This document shows, piece by piece, positions 42,600 through 51,397 of a stretch of 64,000 bases of DNA. The position numbers and the translations under genes are program-made. A model generated the notes under the pieces. It was given only the letters and a program-made list of their open reading frames with translations. It made no database searches and was not told where the DNA came from. The DNA is from Arminella tubonensis (lineage in GTDB: Bacteria; Pseudomonadota; Alphaproteobacteria; Rhizobiales; Rhizobiaceae), in NCBI RefSeq assembly GCF_003240585.1, contig NZ_PCDP01000001.1:372001-436000 (forward strand). The letters are read 5' to 3'. Each line of letters starts with the position of its first letter. Position 1 is the stretch's first letter.

Positions 42600-42803
42600 T
42601 CATCGTCTCCGGATTGGCCGCGTGCGCGGCCTTATTCCCTATTTCTGATCTATCTCTTCTCAAACCGGAAAAGGATTGTCGAGCCGGGAAGCGACAGGCA
42701 ATCCTCCAATTCGCACAAATGCGCTTTATGTCTTCAATCGAGACCGGCTCCACTCTATATCGTCGACAGCTTTTGAAAATGCTGCAGCAAGGGACCGACC
42801 GTC

Positions 42804-43592
42804 ATGGATTTGGGTATCAAGGGAAAACGCGCGCTTATCCTCGCCTCGTCGAAGGGTCTCGGCCATGGCATTGCCGTCGCCTTGGCGCGCGAAGGTGCGG
42901 ATGTCCTGCTCTGCGGGCGCAGCAGCGACCGACTGGCAGCAAATTGCGCCGCGATCAATGCCGAAGGCAACGGCAAGGCCGACTGGATGACGGCCGACCT
43001 CTCGGATCCGGCTTTTGTCGAGACGATGAGCAAGGGCGTGGCTGAGAAATTCGGTGGTCTTGATATTCTCGTCAACAACTCGGGCGGACCGACGCCGGGC
43101 ACCACCGAAGACATGTCAGCTGAAAAACTGGAAACCTATTTCTTTTCGATGGTGGCGCGAATCATCACGCTGACCAACGCGCTGCTCCCCGGCATGAAAG
43201 CGCAGGGCTGGGGCCGCATCCTTACCGTCGCCTCCTCCGGTGTCATCGAACCGCTCGCCAACCTCGCTTTGTCGAACACGCTTCGCCCCGCCCTTGCCGG
43301 CTGGAGCAAGACGCTCGCCTCGGAGGTCGCGGGATTGGGCATCACCGCCAATATGCTTCTGCCGGGTAGCATTGCGACCGACCGCCTCGACGACCTCGAC
43401 GGCGCGGCCGCCAAACGCACCGGGCGCAGCATGGAAGACATCCGCGAGGAAAAGCAGGCCCGTATTCCGGCCGGCCGCTATGGACGGGTGGACGAATTCG
43501 CTGCGACCGCTGCATTTTTATGCAGCCAGCCGGCAAGTTATATCACCGGTGCAATGGTGCGCTGCGATGGCGGCGCAGCCCGTTCGGTCTAG
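42804..43592 (+). CDS. Atypical short-chain dehydrogenase/reductase (BKR-like)
   Basis: A 262-residue Rossmann-fold protein. The nucleotide motif is ASSKGLGHG (residues 14-22), not the classical TGxxxGxG. NNSGGP (91-96) replaces NNAG and VASSG (143-146) supplies the active-site Ser. Where a classical SDR has YxxxK there is S157-N-T-L-R161, so the catalytic Tyr and Lys are both absent; the substitution fits a recognised subgroup (LSN[AT]LR type) of BKR-like SDRs. NADP(H) binding is likely, but normal oxidoreductase chemistry is doubtful. The gene stands alone downstream of the divergent ETF-QO gene. Confidence 0.85.
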   Translation: MDLGIKGKRALILASSKGLGHGIAVALAREGADVLLCGRSSDRLAANCAAINAEGNGKADWMTADLSDPAFVETMSKGVAEKFGGLDILVNNSGGPTPGTTEDMSAEKLETYFFSMVARIITLTNALLPGMKAQGWGRILTVASSGVIEPLANLALSNTLRPALAGWSKTLASEVAGLGITANMLLPGSIATDRLDDLDGAAAKRTGRSMEDIREEKQARIPAGRYGRVDEFAATAAFLCSQPASYITGAMVRCDGGAARSV

Positions 43593-44049
43593 CGCCGAAT
43601 CCATCAGCTAAGTGCCAATAGCGCGCGTGTCTCGCTGTCAACGAACGGCAGCGAGCCGTTGCGACTGCAACTCGGGGTGTCGAAACCGGTCGTTGGTGGT
43701 CACAAATTAGTGTTCGACCCGCCTACTCCAAGCAGAAATCGACAATCGCACTGAAACCAACGCGTGAAAACGGCGGCCGGAATCGTACAGATTCATGGTT
43801 TGTTGCACTGCAACGTGCACGATGCCTTTCGAAAGCTTTCCAAGCTTTAATTTTTCACCGGATTGAACTGTGGTAAAGTTTGAGGCGAACAGAGTGTCAC
43901 AAATAAACGTTAGATGGACCAATCGCCCGACGTAAGCGGTAACAGCGATGTGATCAGTTGCGGCGAAACCTGTCTTGTTTGCGTCGCAAAAATTCATTTC
44001 AGCTGCACCCGCGTGCTCCCGAAACACGCCTAGACCGGTTTTATCAAAT
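43593..44049. other. Intergenic region upstream of the RND efflux genes
   Basis: About 450 bp. A minus-strand frame of 106 codons crosses it, but it has no family resemblance and overlaps the adaptor's upstream region. The GTTGCACTGCAAC palindrome lies within and could be an operator. No local regulator gene for the pump is present. Confidence 0.5.
43801..43814. promoter_or_regulatory. TGCACTGCA-type palindrome, copy 2
   Basis: TGTTGCACTGCAAC; the inner 13 bases (GTTGCA-C-TGCAAC) are perfectly symmetrical and are followed directly by a GTGCAC palindrome. The site lies 236 bp upstream of the RND adaptor. Core shared with copies at 34679 and 50876. Confidence 0.35.
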
Positions 44050-45282
44050 ATGAAGAAATTCTGGCTCGCTTTAAGCCTTCTCGTCGTCGCGGCCGTGGCA
44101 GTCTACTCGTACCGCGACCGCATCCCTTATGTTTCAGCACTGGTCGACCAAGCTTCCGCCGCAACGAAATCCGCAAGCAGTGGGCAAAAGCCCAAGCGCG
44201 AGGTGGCACCCACCGTCGTCAAGACCATTGCGGCAGTTCGCCGGACGCTGCCGACCGACATTACGGCCACGGGCTCGGCCGAAGCGCAGGACACCACGAC
44301 GATCGCCGCTCAGGAAGCCGGCATCATTACCTCGGTCCAGGCTCAAGACGGCGCGATGGTGAAAGCCGGCGATCTGATCGCAACGCTAGACGCGCGCACG
44401 GCGCAGGCAGCGGTCGACAAGGACAAGGCGCAGCAGACCAAGGACGAAGCGGCGCTCGCTCAAACCGAGAGTGCATTGACCCGCGCGCAAAGCCTTTTGA
44501 ACAGCGCCGGCACGCAGCAGACCGTCGATCTGGCCCGGGTTGCCCGCGACACGGCGGCGGCCGACGTCAACAGCGACAAGGCCCAGCTCGCCGCAGACCA
44601 GGTTACGCTCGAGCACACGAGGATCGTGGCGCCGTACGACGGCAGGCTCGGCGCTGTTAGTTTAAGTCTCGGCGCCTATGTCAGCCCTGGAACGGCAATC
44701 GTCACGATCGCCGAATACGATCCGATCTATGTCAACTTCCACCTTCAGGAAAGCCATCTTCGGGAGTTGAAGGACGCGCTCGTCGGCGGCCCTGTTGCAG
44801 TCTCGACCATTCCCCGGTCCGACAAGGGCAAGTCGCGCCAAGGCCAGGTCAGCTTCTACGACAACAACGTCGACGCTGCCTCCGGGACAATTCTCGTCAA
44901 AGCGAAGTTCGACAACAAGAATGGCGCCATCTGGCCGGGTCAGTCGATCAACCTGGTCCTTCACTTCAACAATACCGACCAAGTCATTGTCGTGCCCACT
45001 GTTGCCGTCAATCCCGGTGCGGATGGCTTCTTTGCCTATGTCGTCAAGGACAGCAAGGTGAAGCTGACGCCGGTAACGGTTGAACGCGCAAACGGTGGCT
45101 TTACCGCCATCGCCAAGGGCATTTCGGAGGGTGATCATCTGGTTGTCGAAGGCCAGGTGCAACTATCGGACGGGCAGAAAGTTAATGAGCAGTTCAACGA
45201 CGGCACTGCTCAGAATGTCGCTTCAGCCGCCACGACAGCCAGTCAGCAGAACGAAACGATCGCGGTTGGAGCCGGCCAATGA
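44050..45282 (+). CDS. RND efflux periplasmic adaptor subunit (HlyD/MFP family)
   Basis: A 410-residue membrane-fusion protein. An N-terminal membrane anchor/signal (FWLALSLLVVAAVAVYSY) is followed by the biotinyl-lipoyl segment EAQDTTTIAAQEAGIITSVQ, then QDGAMVKAGDLIATLDART; a coiled-coil hairpin of about 70 residues rich in Ala/Gln/Asp repeats (VDKDKAQQTKDEAALAQTES) is followed by IVAPYDGRLGAVSLSLGAYV and beta-barrel segments. It bridges the inner-membrane pump to an outer-membrane channel (family knowledge). It overlaps the pump gene by four bases (ATGA). No outer-membrane factor gene is nearby. Confidence 0.92.
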   Translation: MKKFWLALSLLVVAAVAVYSYRDRIPYVSALVDQASAATKSASSGQKPKREVAPTVVKTIAAVRRTLPTDITATGSAEAQDTTTIAAQEAGIITSVQAQDGAMVKAGDLIATLDARTAQAAVDKDKAQQTKDEAALAQTESALTRAQSLLNSAGTQQTVDLARVARDTAAADVNSDKAQLAADQVTLEHTRIVAPYDGRLGAVSLSLGAYVSPGTAIVTIAEYDPIYVNFHLQESHLRELKDALVGGPVAVSTIPRSDKGKSRQGQVSFYDNNVDAASGTILVKAKFDNKNGAIWPGQSINLVLHFNNTDQVIVVPTVAVNPGADGFFAYVVKDSKVKLTPVTVERANGGFTAIAKGISEGDHLVVEGQVQLSDGQKVNEQFNDGTAQNVASAATTASQQNETIAVGAGQ

Positions 45283-48200
45283 TCCCTAATTTCTGTATTC
45301 AACGCCCGGTCGCAACGACGCTCCTGGCTCTTGGCGTCGTACTGGCAGGGCTTGCCGGCTACCGCCTGGTGCCGGTGGCAGCTCTGCCGCAGGTCGACTT
45401 CCCGACGGTCAATGTCTCCGCACAGCTGACGGGCGCCTCGCCGCAGACGATGGCGACGTCAGTCGCGACGCCGCTGATCAAACAGTTCGAGACCATCCCC
45501 GGCATCAGCGAAATCAGTTCGACGAACTCGCTGGGCAATACCAGCATTGTCCTGCAGTTCGACCTGAACCGCAATATCGATGCCGCGGCCGCCGACGTTC
45601 AGGCGGCGATTTCGCACGCGACCCGGCAGCTGCCCGACAACCTGACGACACCGCCGAGCTACCGAAAGACCAACCCGGCGGATGCGCCGGTGATGCTGCT
45701 TGCCGTGCAGAGCGATACGATGCCGCGCAGCAAGCTCGATTCAATTGCCGAAGACATCATCTCGCCGTCGCTCTCGACGCTTCCTGGCGTCGCCGAAGTT
45801 ACCGTATTCGGCGCGCAGACCTATGCCGTCCGCGTCGAGGTGGACCCCAACAAGCTGCAGAATCGCGGCATCGGCATCGATACGGTCAACACCGCCATCG
45901 TCAATGCCAACAGCCAGGTTCCGGTCGGCACGCTGCAGAACGATTCGCAGAGCATGACCATCACGGCCAATACCCAGCGCACCAACGCCGAGGAATTCAA
46001 GTCGCTGGTGATTGCCTCGCCCAACGGCGCACCGATCCACCTCGCAGACGTAGCGGATGTCCAGGACAGCGTCGAAAACCAGAACACGGGCAGCTGGTAT
46101 GACGGCAAGCGCGCGATCATCCTCGCCATCCAGCGCCAGCCGGACGCCAACACCGTCGACGTGGTCGATTCGATCAACGCCAAATTGCCGGGCCTTGCAG
46201 CCGAGCTTCCCGGCTCCGTCTCCATGAAGGTGATGAACGATTCGGCAAAGCCGATCCGCGATGCAATTTCAGACGTCAAATTCACCTTGATGCTGACGAT
46301 CGGCCTCGTCGTCCTCGTCATCTATCTCTTTACCGGACACCTGACAGCGACGATCATTCCGGGCCTTGCGGTGCCCCTGTCGCTGGTTGCGACCTTCGGC
46401 GCCATGTATGTCCTTGGCTACAGTATCGACAACATATCTCTATTGGGATTGACGCTCGCGGTCGGGCTGGTGGTGGACGACGCCATCGTGATGCTGGAAA
46501 ACATTCTCAGGCATGTCGAGGAAGGCATGCCGCCGATGCAGGCGGCGATCAAGGGTGCAGCTGAAGTCAGCTATACGATCATCTCGATGTCGGTGTCGCT
46601 GATCGCGGTTTTTATCCCGATCCTTTTGATGGGCGGCGTCGTCGGCCGTATCTTCAACGAATTCGGCATGGTCGTTGCCATCGCCATCGTCTCGTCGGCG
46701 ATCGTCTCGCTGACGGTGACGCCAATGCTGAGTGCGCGCCTCTCCGGCGGCCACAGCCGGCCACCGTGGCCAGTTCGCGTTTTCAACGCCGGTTTCGAGT
46801 GGACCCAGCGCGGCTATGACAGGGGTGTCAGTTGGTGCCTGAGGCACCGTCCCATCATCTTGCTAGTGTTCCTCGGTTCAATCGGCCTGACGGCCTACCT
46901 GTTCATGGTGCTGCCGGCGAGCTTCTTCCCGACGGAAGATATCGGTCGTCTTTCGATCTCGACCCGAGCCCGCCAGGATATCTCCTATCCAGCAATGCGC
47001 GACCTGCAAAACCAGGCCGCGGCACTGGTAAAGCAGAACCCTGCAGTCAACCACGTCATGTCGATCGTCGGCGGCAATGCCCGTCAGCCTTTGAACAACG
47101 GCACGATGTACGTCGAACTGAAGGACAAGAAGGACCGCGAGCCGCTTGACCAGACACTGCGCGAACTGCGCGCCAGCATCGCCAAGATCGCCGGCCTGCA
47201 GGCCTTCATCACGCCACAGCAGAGCCTTCGCTTCGGCGGCCGCCAGACGGCCAGCCAGTATCAGCTCGTCGTCCAGGCCCTGAGTGCCGACCAGACCAAC
47301 CTCTGGGCCGGCAAGATCCAGGACGCGATGAGCCACGACAGCCGTTTCGTCGACGTCACGTCCGATGCGCAGAACAATGCGCTCCAGGCCAATATCGTCG
47401 TCGACACGGAAAAGGCGGCCGCCTTCGGCATCAATGACAACGAACTCAGAACGACGTTGCAGGAATCGTTCGGCGGGTTTGCGGCGGCCCAGATCCAGTC
47501 GACGGGTGACAGTTACGACGTGCTCGTCGAGTACGATACGAGCAAGCCCTGGGACGACGGAAAACTGCAGGAAATACGGGTGATGTCCGCCAATGGCAGC
47601 CTGGTTCCCCTTGCGAACTTCGCTACCGTCGAACGAAACACCGGTCCGGTAACAATCAACCAGACCGGCCAGCTGGTGTCGACCACAGTGTCGTTCAACC
47701 TTCCCGCAGGCGTCGCACTCGGTGATGCGACAGCGCAGATCGATGTGATGAAGCAGCAGATCGGCATGCCGACCGACGTCTTCACATCCTACGGCGGCAC
47801 GGCACAGATCTTCCAGGATTCGCAGGGCAACACGCCGATGTTGATCCTCGCCGCTGTCCTTACGATCTATGTGGTTCTCGGCGTTCTCTACGAGAGCTTC
47901 ATCCACCCGCTGACCATCCTGTCCGGTCTGCCGGCGGCGGCGCTTGGCGCCCTGCTGGCGCTGAAGGTCATGGGCTTCGACCTGTCGATCATCGCCCTCA
48001 TCGGCCTCTTGATGCTGATTGGTATCGTCAAGAAAAACGCGATCATGATGATCGACGTGGCGCTGGAGACGCTTCGGACTGAGAAGATGACCCCATCGGA
48101 GGCGATCCACGAGGCTTGCGTCCGACGTTTCCGGCCGATCATGATGACGACGTTCTGCGCCCTGCTCGGCGCGCTGCCGATCGCACTTGGCGGCGGCGCC

Positions 48201-48392
48201 AGCTCCGAACTGCGCCAGCCACTCGGCATCGCGGTGGTCGGCGGCCTGATCGTCTCGCAGGCGCTGACGCTGTTCATCACGCCCGTCATCTTCGTCGAGA
48301 TGGACAGGCTGAACACCTGGGTCAAGAACCTCGGCCGCAAGAAGGAAAAGGAGCCGGAGAAACATGTTCCGGCTGCGATCGCCGCCGAATGA
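45279..48392 (+). CDS. RND efflux pump permease (MdtB/MdtC-like HAE1 type)
   Basis: A 1037-residue proton-driven drug or metabolite pump. Twelve membrane helices and two large periplasmic loops are implied by length and pattern. IQRPVATTLLALGVVLAGLA begins TM1; LPQVDFPTVNVSAQLTGASP and GLTLAVGLVVDDAIVMLENI (TM4 with the conserved Asp pair of the proton relay) are hallmark HAE1 motifs, and LIGIVKKNAIMMIDVALETL marks TM10. Similarity in loops points to the MdtB/MdtC (MuxB) branch. The start codon overlaps the adaptor's stop. Confidence 0.94.
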   Translation: MIPNFCIQRPVATTLLALGVVLAGLAGYRLVPVAALPQVDFPTVNVSAQLTGASPQTMATSVATPLIKQFETIPGISEISSTNSLGNTSIVLQFDLNRNIDAAAADVQAAISHATRQLPDNLTTPPSYRKTNPADAPVMLLAVQSDTMPRSKLDSIAEDIISPSLSTLPGVAEVTVFGAQTYAVRVEVDPNKLQNRGIGIDTVNTAIVNANSQVPVGTLQNDSQSMTITANTQRTNAEEFKSLVIASPNGAPIHLADVADVQDSVENQNTGSWYDGKRAIILAIQRQPDANTVDVVDSINAKLPGLAAELPGSVSMKVMNDSAKPIRDAISDVKFTLMLTIGLVVLVIYLFTGHLTATIIPGLAVPLSLVATFGAMYVLGYSIDNISLLGLTLAVGLVVDDAIVMLENILRHVEEGMPPMQAAIKGAAEVSYTIISMSVSLIAVFIPILLMGGVVGRIFNEFGMVVAIAIVSSAIVSLTVTPMLSARLSGGHSRPPWPVRVFNAGFEWTQRGYDRGVSWCLRHRPIILLVFLGSIGLTAYLFMVLPASFFPTEDIGRLSISTRARQDISYPAMRDLQNQAAALVKQNPAVNHVMSIVGGNARQPLNNGTMYVELKDKKDREPLDQTLRELRASIAKIAGLQAFITPQQSLRFGGRQTASQYQLVVQALSADQTNLWAGKIQDAMSHDSRFVDVTSDAQNNALQANIVVDTEKAAAFGINDNELRTTLQESFGGFAAAQIQSTGDSYDVLVEYDTSKPWDDGKLQEIRVMSANGSLVPLANFATVERNTGPVTINQTGQLVSTTVSFNLPAGVALGDATAQIDVMKQQIGMPTDVFTSYGGTAQIFQDSQGNTPMLILAAVLTIYVVLGVLYESFIHPLTILSGLPAAALGALLALKVMGFDLSIIALIGLLMLIGIVKKNAIMMIDVALETLRTEKMTPSEAIHEACVRRFRPIMMTTFCALLGALPIALGGGASSELRQPLGIAVVGGLIVSQALTLFITPVIFVEMDRLNTWVKNLGRKKEKEPEKHVPAAIAAE

Positions 48393-48398
48393 TGCTGA

Positions 48399-48430
48399 AC
48401 GGGCGCCATTGGCGCCCGCTTCGTTTCCCG
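48399..48430 (+). terminator. Hairpin terminator after the RND operon
   Basis: CGGGCGCC-ATT-GGCGCCCG forms an 8-bp perfect stem with a 3-nt loop, followed by CTTCGTTT on the plus strand, 8 bp after the pump stop codon. The T-run is short. Confidence 0.6.
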
Positions 48431-48554
48431 CCAACCGTCTCTTGCACTCCCATCCCGGCTATGCCATTACGCGCCCTCTTTGCTCGAAGGGCGCGTCTCG
48501 CCTTTCCCGGGATCGGTTCCCATTTCACATTTTGCGACAATAAGGAGTGCGGGC

Positions 48555-49844
48555 ATGGCTCAGGCGCTGGGTTTCGACTTCGGTACGACGAACACTGTCC
48601 TGGCGCTTGCCGATGGGCCCGCAACGCAGTCGGTAGGCTTCACGAGCGCAACCGGCAAGGCCGAGAGCATGCGCACGGCGCTGTCATTCATGAAGGACCC
48701 GATACTTGGAGCATCGGTCTTGAAGGTCGAGGCCGGCCACGCCGCCATCCGCCAGTTCATCGACAATCCGGGCGACTGCCGGTTCCTGCAATCCATCAAG
48801 ACCTTTGCCGCGAGCGCCCTCTTCCAGGGCACCTTGGTCCATGGCAAGCGGCAGACCTTCGAGGATCTGATGGAGGTGTTCGTGCGGCGCCTGAAGGCCT
48901 ATGCCGGTGACGCGTGGCCATCTGACGTCACGCGGATCGTCACAGGCCGGCCGGTGCACTTTGCCGGCGCCAACCCGGATCCTGCCCTTGCCACCGCCCG
49001 CTACAACGAGGCACTGACGCGCCTCGGTTTTCCTGAGATCCACTACGTCTACGAGCCGGTGGCGGCGGCGTTCTATTTCGCGCAGAACCTCAAATCAGAC
49101 GCCACCGTCCTGGTGGCGGACTTCGGCGGCGGCACGACTGACTATTCACTCGTCCGCTTCGAGACCCACGCCGGCAAGCTGACCGCAACGCCGATCGGAC
49201 ATTCCGGCGTCGGGGTCGCCGGTGATCATTTCGACTATCGCATGATCGACAACATCGTCGCGCCGCAAATCGGCAAAGGCAGCTATTTCAAGAGCTTCGA
49301 CAAGGTACTTGAAGTGCCGTCATCCTACTACGCGAATTTCGGCCGCTGGAACCAGCTGTCCATCTTCAAGACGTCGCGCGAATTCGCCGAGATGCGGAAG
49401 CTGGTGCGCACCAGCCTGGAGCCGGAAAAGCTCGAGATATTCATCGATCTCGTCGATCATGACGAAGGCTATCCCCTGTACCAGGCGGTGTCCGCCACCA
49501 AGATGGCGCTCTCTGCGCAGGAGGAAGCGGAATTCAACTTCGCCCCGCTCGGGCCGGGTGGCCGCAAGACAATCCGTCGCGCGGACTTCGAACGATGGAT
49601 CTCCGACGACCTCACCCGGATCGAAGGCGCGCTCGACGAAGTGCTTGAAAAGACCAATACGGCCATCGGCGCCATCGACAAGGTGTTCCTCACGGGCGGC
49701 ACCTCCTTCGTTCCTGCCGTCCGGCGGATCTTCACCGAACGATTCGACCATGATCGCATCGAGACCGGCGGCGAACTGCTGTCGATTGCCCATGGCCTTG
49801 CACTGATCGGCGAGCGAGACGACATCGCGCAGTGGACAGCTTGA
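48555..49844 (+). CDS. Hsp70 family protein, YegD-like
   Basis: A 429-residue protein with an Hsp70/actin-type ATPase fold and no separate substrate-binding domain. LGFDFGTTNTVLALADGPAT carries the phosphate-1 motif, VLVADFGGGTTDYSLVRFET the phosphate-2 motif, and FLTGGTSFVPAVRRIFTERF the adenosine motif. Length and layout match Escherichia coli YegD-type proteins of unknown role. AAGGAG lies 8 bp before the chosen ATG; the upstream extension of the frame is unsupported. Confidence 0.87.
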   Translation: MAQALGFDFGTTNTVLALADGPATQSVGFTSATGKAESMRTALSFMKDPILGASVLKVEAGHAAIRQFIDNPGDCRFLQSIKTFAASALFQGTLVHGKRQTFEDLMEVFVRRLKAYAGDAWPSDVTRIVTGRPVHFAGANPDPALATARYNEALTRLGFPEIHYVYEPVAAAFYFAQNLKSDATVLVADFGGGTTDYSLVRFETHAGKLTATPIGHSGVGVAGDHFDYRMIDNIVAPQIGKGSYFKSFDKVLEVPSSYYANFGRWNQLSIFKTSREFAEMRKLVRTSLEPEKLEIFIDLVDHDEGYPLYQAVSATKMALSAQEEAEFNFAPLGPGGRKTIRRADFERWISDDLTRIEGALDEVLEKTNTAIGAIDKVFLTGGTSFVPAVRRIFTERFDHDRIETGGELLSIAHGLALIGERDDIAQWTA

Positions 49845-49908
49845 AGCCCTGCCGAATAGCAGCGCCGGCGCTCTTCCCCCGCCAGGTACCATTCGATAGA
49901 GTTCGGGC

Positions 49909-50784
49909 ATGATTTCCGTCAACGACCTCAGCCCGGCAGAACTGGCCGCCCTTTTGCATTTCCATGCGGATGCGGGCGTCGAGTGGCTTTTGGAGGACGA
50001 GGCCGTCGATCGGTTTGCCGAATTCGAGGCTATGAAGGCGGCGCGCCAGGGCGCACGCGCGGCGCCACCTGTCGTGTCGAGCGCACCGACGCCATCGCAG
50101 GCGCCAACTCAGGCAGCGCGACGGTCGTCTGCAGCACCTCTCGCTCCGCCGTCCTCCAGAGCCGCCCCTGCGATCCCCGACGAGCAGGCGGTGGAACAGG
50201 CGCGTTTCGCTGCGGAAACAGCCCGTTCGCTCGGCGAACTCAAGACCGCGCTGGAGGCCTTCAGCGGCTGCAATCTGAAGAATAGCGCCAAGTCGACGAT
50301 TTTTGCCAGCGGCAGCGCGGAGAGCGGCATCATGGTGATCGGCCCTATGCCGAGCGCCGACGACGATCGCGAGGGTCTGGCCTTTGCTGGCCGAAATGGA
50401 CAGTTGCTGGACCGGATGCTCGCCGCCATCGGCCTCAAGCGCGAGCAGATACTGCTCACCAATGTGATCCCGTGGAGGCCGCCGGGCAATCGCACGCCTT
50501 CAGGCCCCGAAATGGACATCTGCCGGCCGTTCATCGAACGGCAGATCGCGCTTGCCGAACCGAAAGCCGTGCTGTTGCTCGGCAATTTCACCGCGCGCTT
50601 TTTCTTCGGCGGCAACGACACCATTCATGGCATGCGCGGGCAATGGCGGGAAATAGGCATTGCCGGCAAAGCAATCCCGGCAATTGCCAGCCTGCATCCT
50701 CAGGAACTGCTGACGGCGCCGGTCAACAAGCGCCTGGCATGGGCCGATCTTCTGGCGTTCGAGAGCCGTCTCATCAGGGAATGA
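49909..50784 (+). CDS. Uracil-DNA glycosylase family 4-like protein, divergent
   Basis: A 291-residue protein. The N-terminal 110 residues are a helical segment plus a Pro/Ala-rich linker (residues 50-90); the C-terminal domain has the family-4 uracil glycosylase layout: GPMPSADDDREGLAFAGRNG then QLLDRM (motif A region), LTNVIPWRPPGNRTPSGPEM, AVLLLGNFTARFF and SLHPQELL (motif B His). Active family-4 enzymes carry GEAPG and four Cys for a [4Fe-4S] cluster; here the motif is GPMPS (145-149) and only Cys121 and Cys205 remain. It is probably cluster-free, so activity is uncertain. Confidence 0.82.
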   Translation: MISVNDLSPAELAALLHFHADAGVEWLLEDEAVDRFAEFEAMKAARQGARAAPPVVSSAPTPSQAPTQAARRSSAAPLAPPSSRAAPAIPDEQAVEQARFAAETARSLGELKTALEAFSGCNLKNSAKSTIFASGSAESGIMVIGPMPSADDDREGLAFAGRNGQLLDRMLAAIGLKREQILLTNVIPWRPPGNRTPSGPEMDICRPFIERQIALAEPKAVLLLGNFTARFFFGGNDTIHGMRGQWREIGIAGKAIPAIASLHPQELLTAPVNKRLAWADLLAFESRLIRE

Positions 50785-50875
50785 GCGACTATTTTATGAG
50801 CAATATTAAAGAAGTATGAAATAAGCCATGTCATTTATGCATGGCAGCGTCACGTTATGGCTCATTGTAGAATCG

Positions 50876-50890
50876 ATGCTGCACTGCAAT
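50876..50890. promoter_or_regulatory. TGCACTGCA-type palindrome, copy 3
   Basis: ATGCTGCACTGCAAT lies 46 bp upstream of a 63-codon small gene. Thirteen bases (ATGCTGCACTGCA) are identical to copy 1. Its spacing before the small gene would suit an operator or promoter-overlapping site. Confidence 0.4.
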
Positions 50891-50935
50891 ATAGAGGTTG
50901 TGTCTTGGGAGGAACCAAATTTAGGAACCAAGACG

Positions 50936-51127
50936 ATGACTGCACGCTACCGTCCTATTCATTGTGGGTTTGAAACCCTCCGCCACGCCAGCGAAATGGC
51001 ACGCACCACGCAGGGTTACCGCGGACACGGTTCCGCTGCCAACGAGCAGATGATCGCTCGCGGCACCGGCGTATCTGCCCGGATCGCCCGTCCTGCCGCC
51101 ATCTTCGCCGATTTCCGCGAGTGCTGA
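50936..51127 (+). CDS. Small basic protein, function unknown
   Basis: A 63-codon frame with TAGGAA about 8 bp before the ATG. The product begins MTARYRPIHCGFETLRHASE, has a Gly/His/Asn-rich middle (GYRGHGSAANEQMI) and ends FADFREC. It is basic overall, with no signal peptide or membrane helix. It stands between the UDG-like gene and another small frame. Ribosome site, an upstream ATGCTGCACTGCA element and codon pattern support it; no family is recognised. Confidence 0.5.
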   Translation: MTARYRPIHCGFETLRHASEMARTTQGYRGHGSAANEQMIARGTGVSARIARPAAIFADFREC

Positions 51128-51164
51128 TCACGGCCGTTGGTCGCGTAACGCCTGGAGTGCCGTT

Positions 51165-51317
51165 TTGTCCTTGAGTTTTCGTCCATTTCTCGCCCTGCTG
51201 GAATCGGCTGCCGACATCGGTGTCGCTGTGCGCGCTGCCGAGGAATTTGAGCGGGCACGAGGCGATCGCGAAAGCGATGCGCCGACGACCGCTCCGACAT
51301 CAGGCATCCCATTGTAG
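51165..51317 (+). CDS. Small protein, function unknown
   Basis: A 50-codon frame starting at TTG with GGAG 7 bp upstream. The product (after initiator Met) begins SLSFRPFLALLESAADIGVA, an amphipathic helix, then VRAAEEFERARGDRESDAPT with a charged tail ending SGIPL. A strong plus-strand terminator follows 53 bp downstream with nothing else in between, which supports a real transcript ending here. No family is recognised, and the evidence is structural only. Confidence 0.45.
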   Translation: MSLSFRPFLALLESAADIGVAVRAAEEFERARGDRESDAPTTAPTSGIPL

Positions 51318-51369
51318 AGCAGGCCGGATAACTTCCGCCGCCTCTTACTTCGCTTCAAACGACTTTCGC

Positions 51370-51397
51370 AAGCCGGGCACTTTTGCCCGGCTTTTTG
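51370..51397 (+). terminator. Rho-independent terminator after the small genes
   Basis: AAGCCGGGCA / TGCCCGGCTT stem with loop CTTT, followed by TTTTTG on the plus strand. It shows that a plus-strand transcript ends before the MFS gene, although only two small frames lie upstream within 600 bp. Confidence 0.85.

Noticed and set aside
43707-44027. 106-codon minus-strand frame upstream of the RND adaptor
   Set aside because: No family resemblance and no ribosome site; the region reads better as a promoter/operator stretch.
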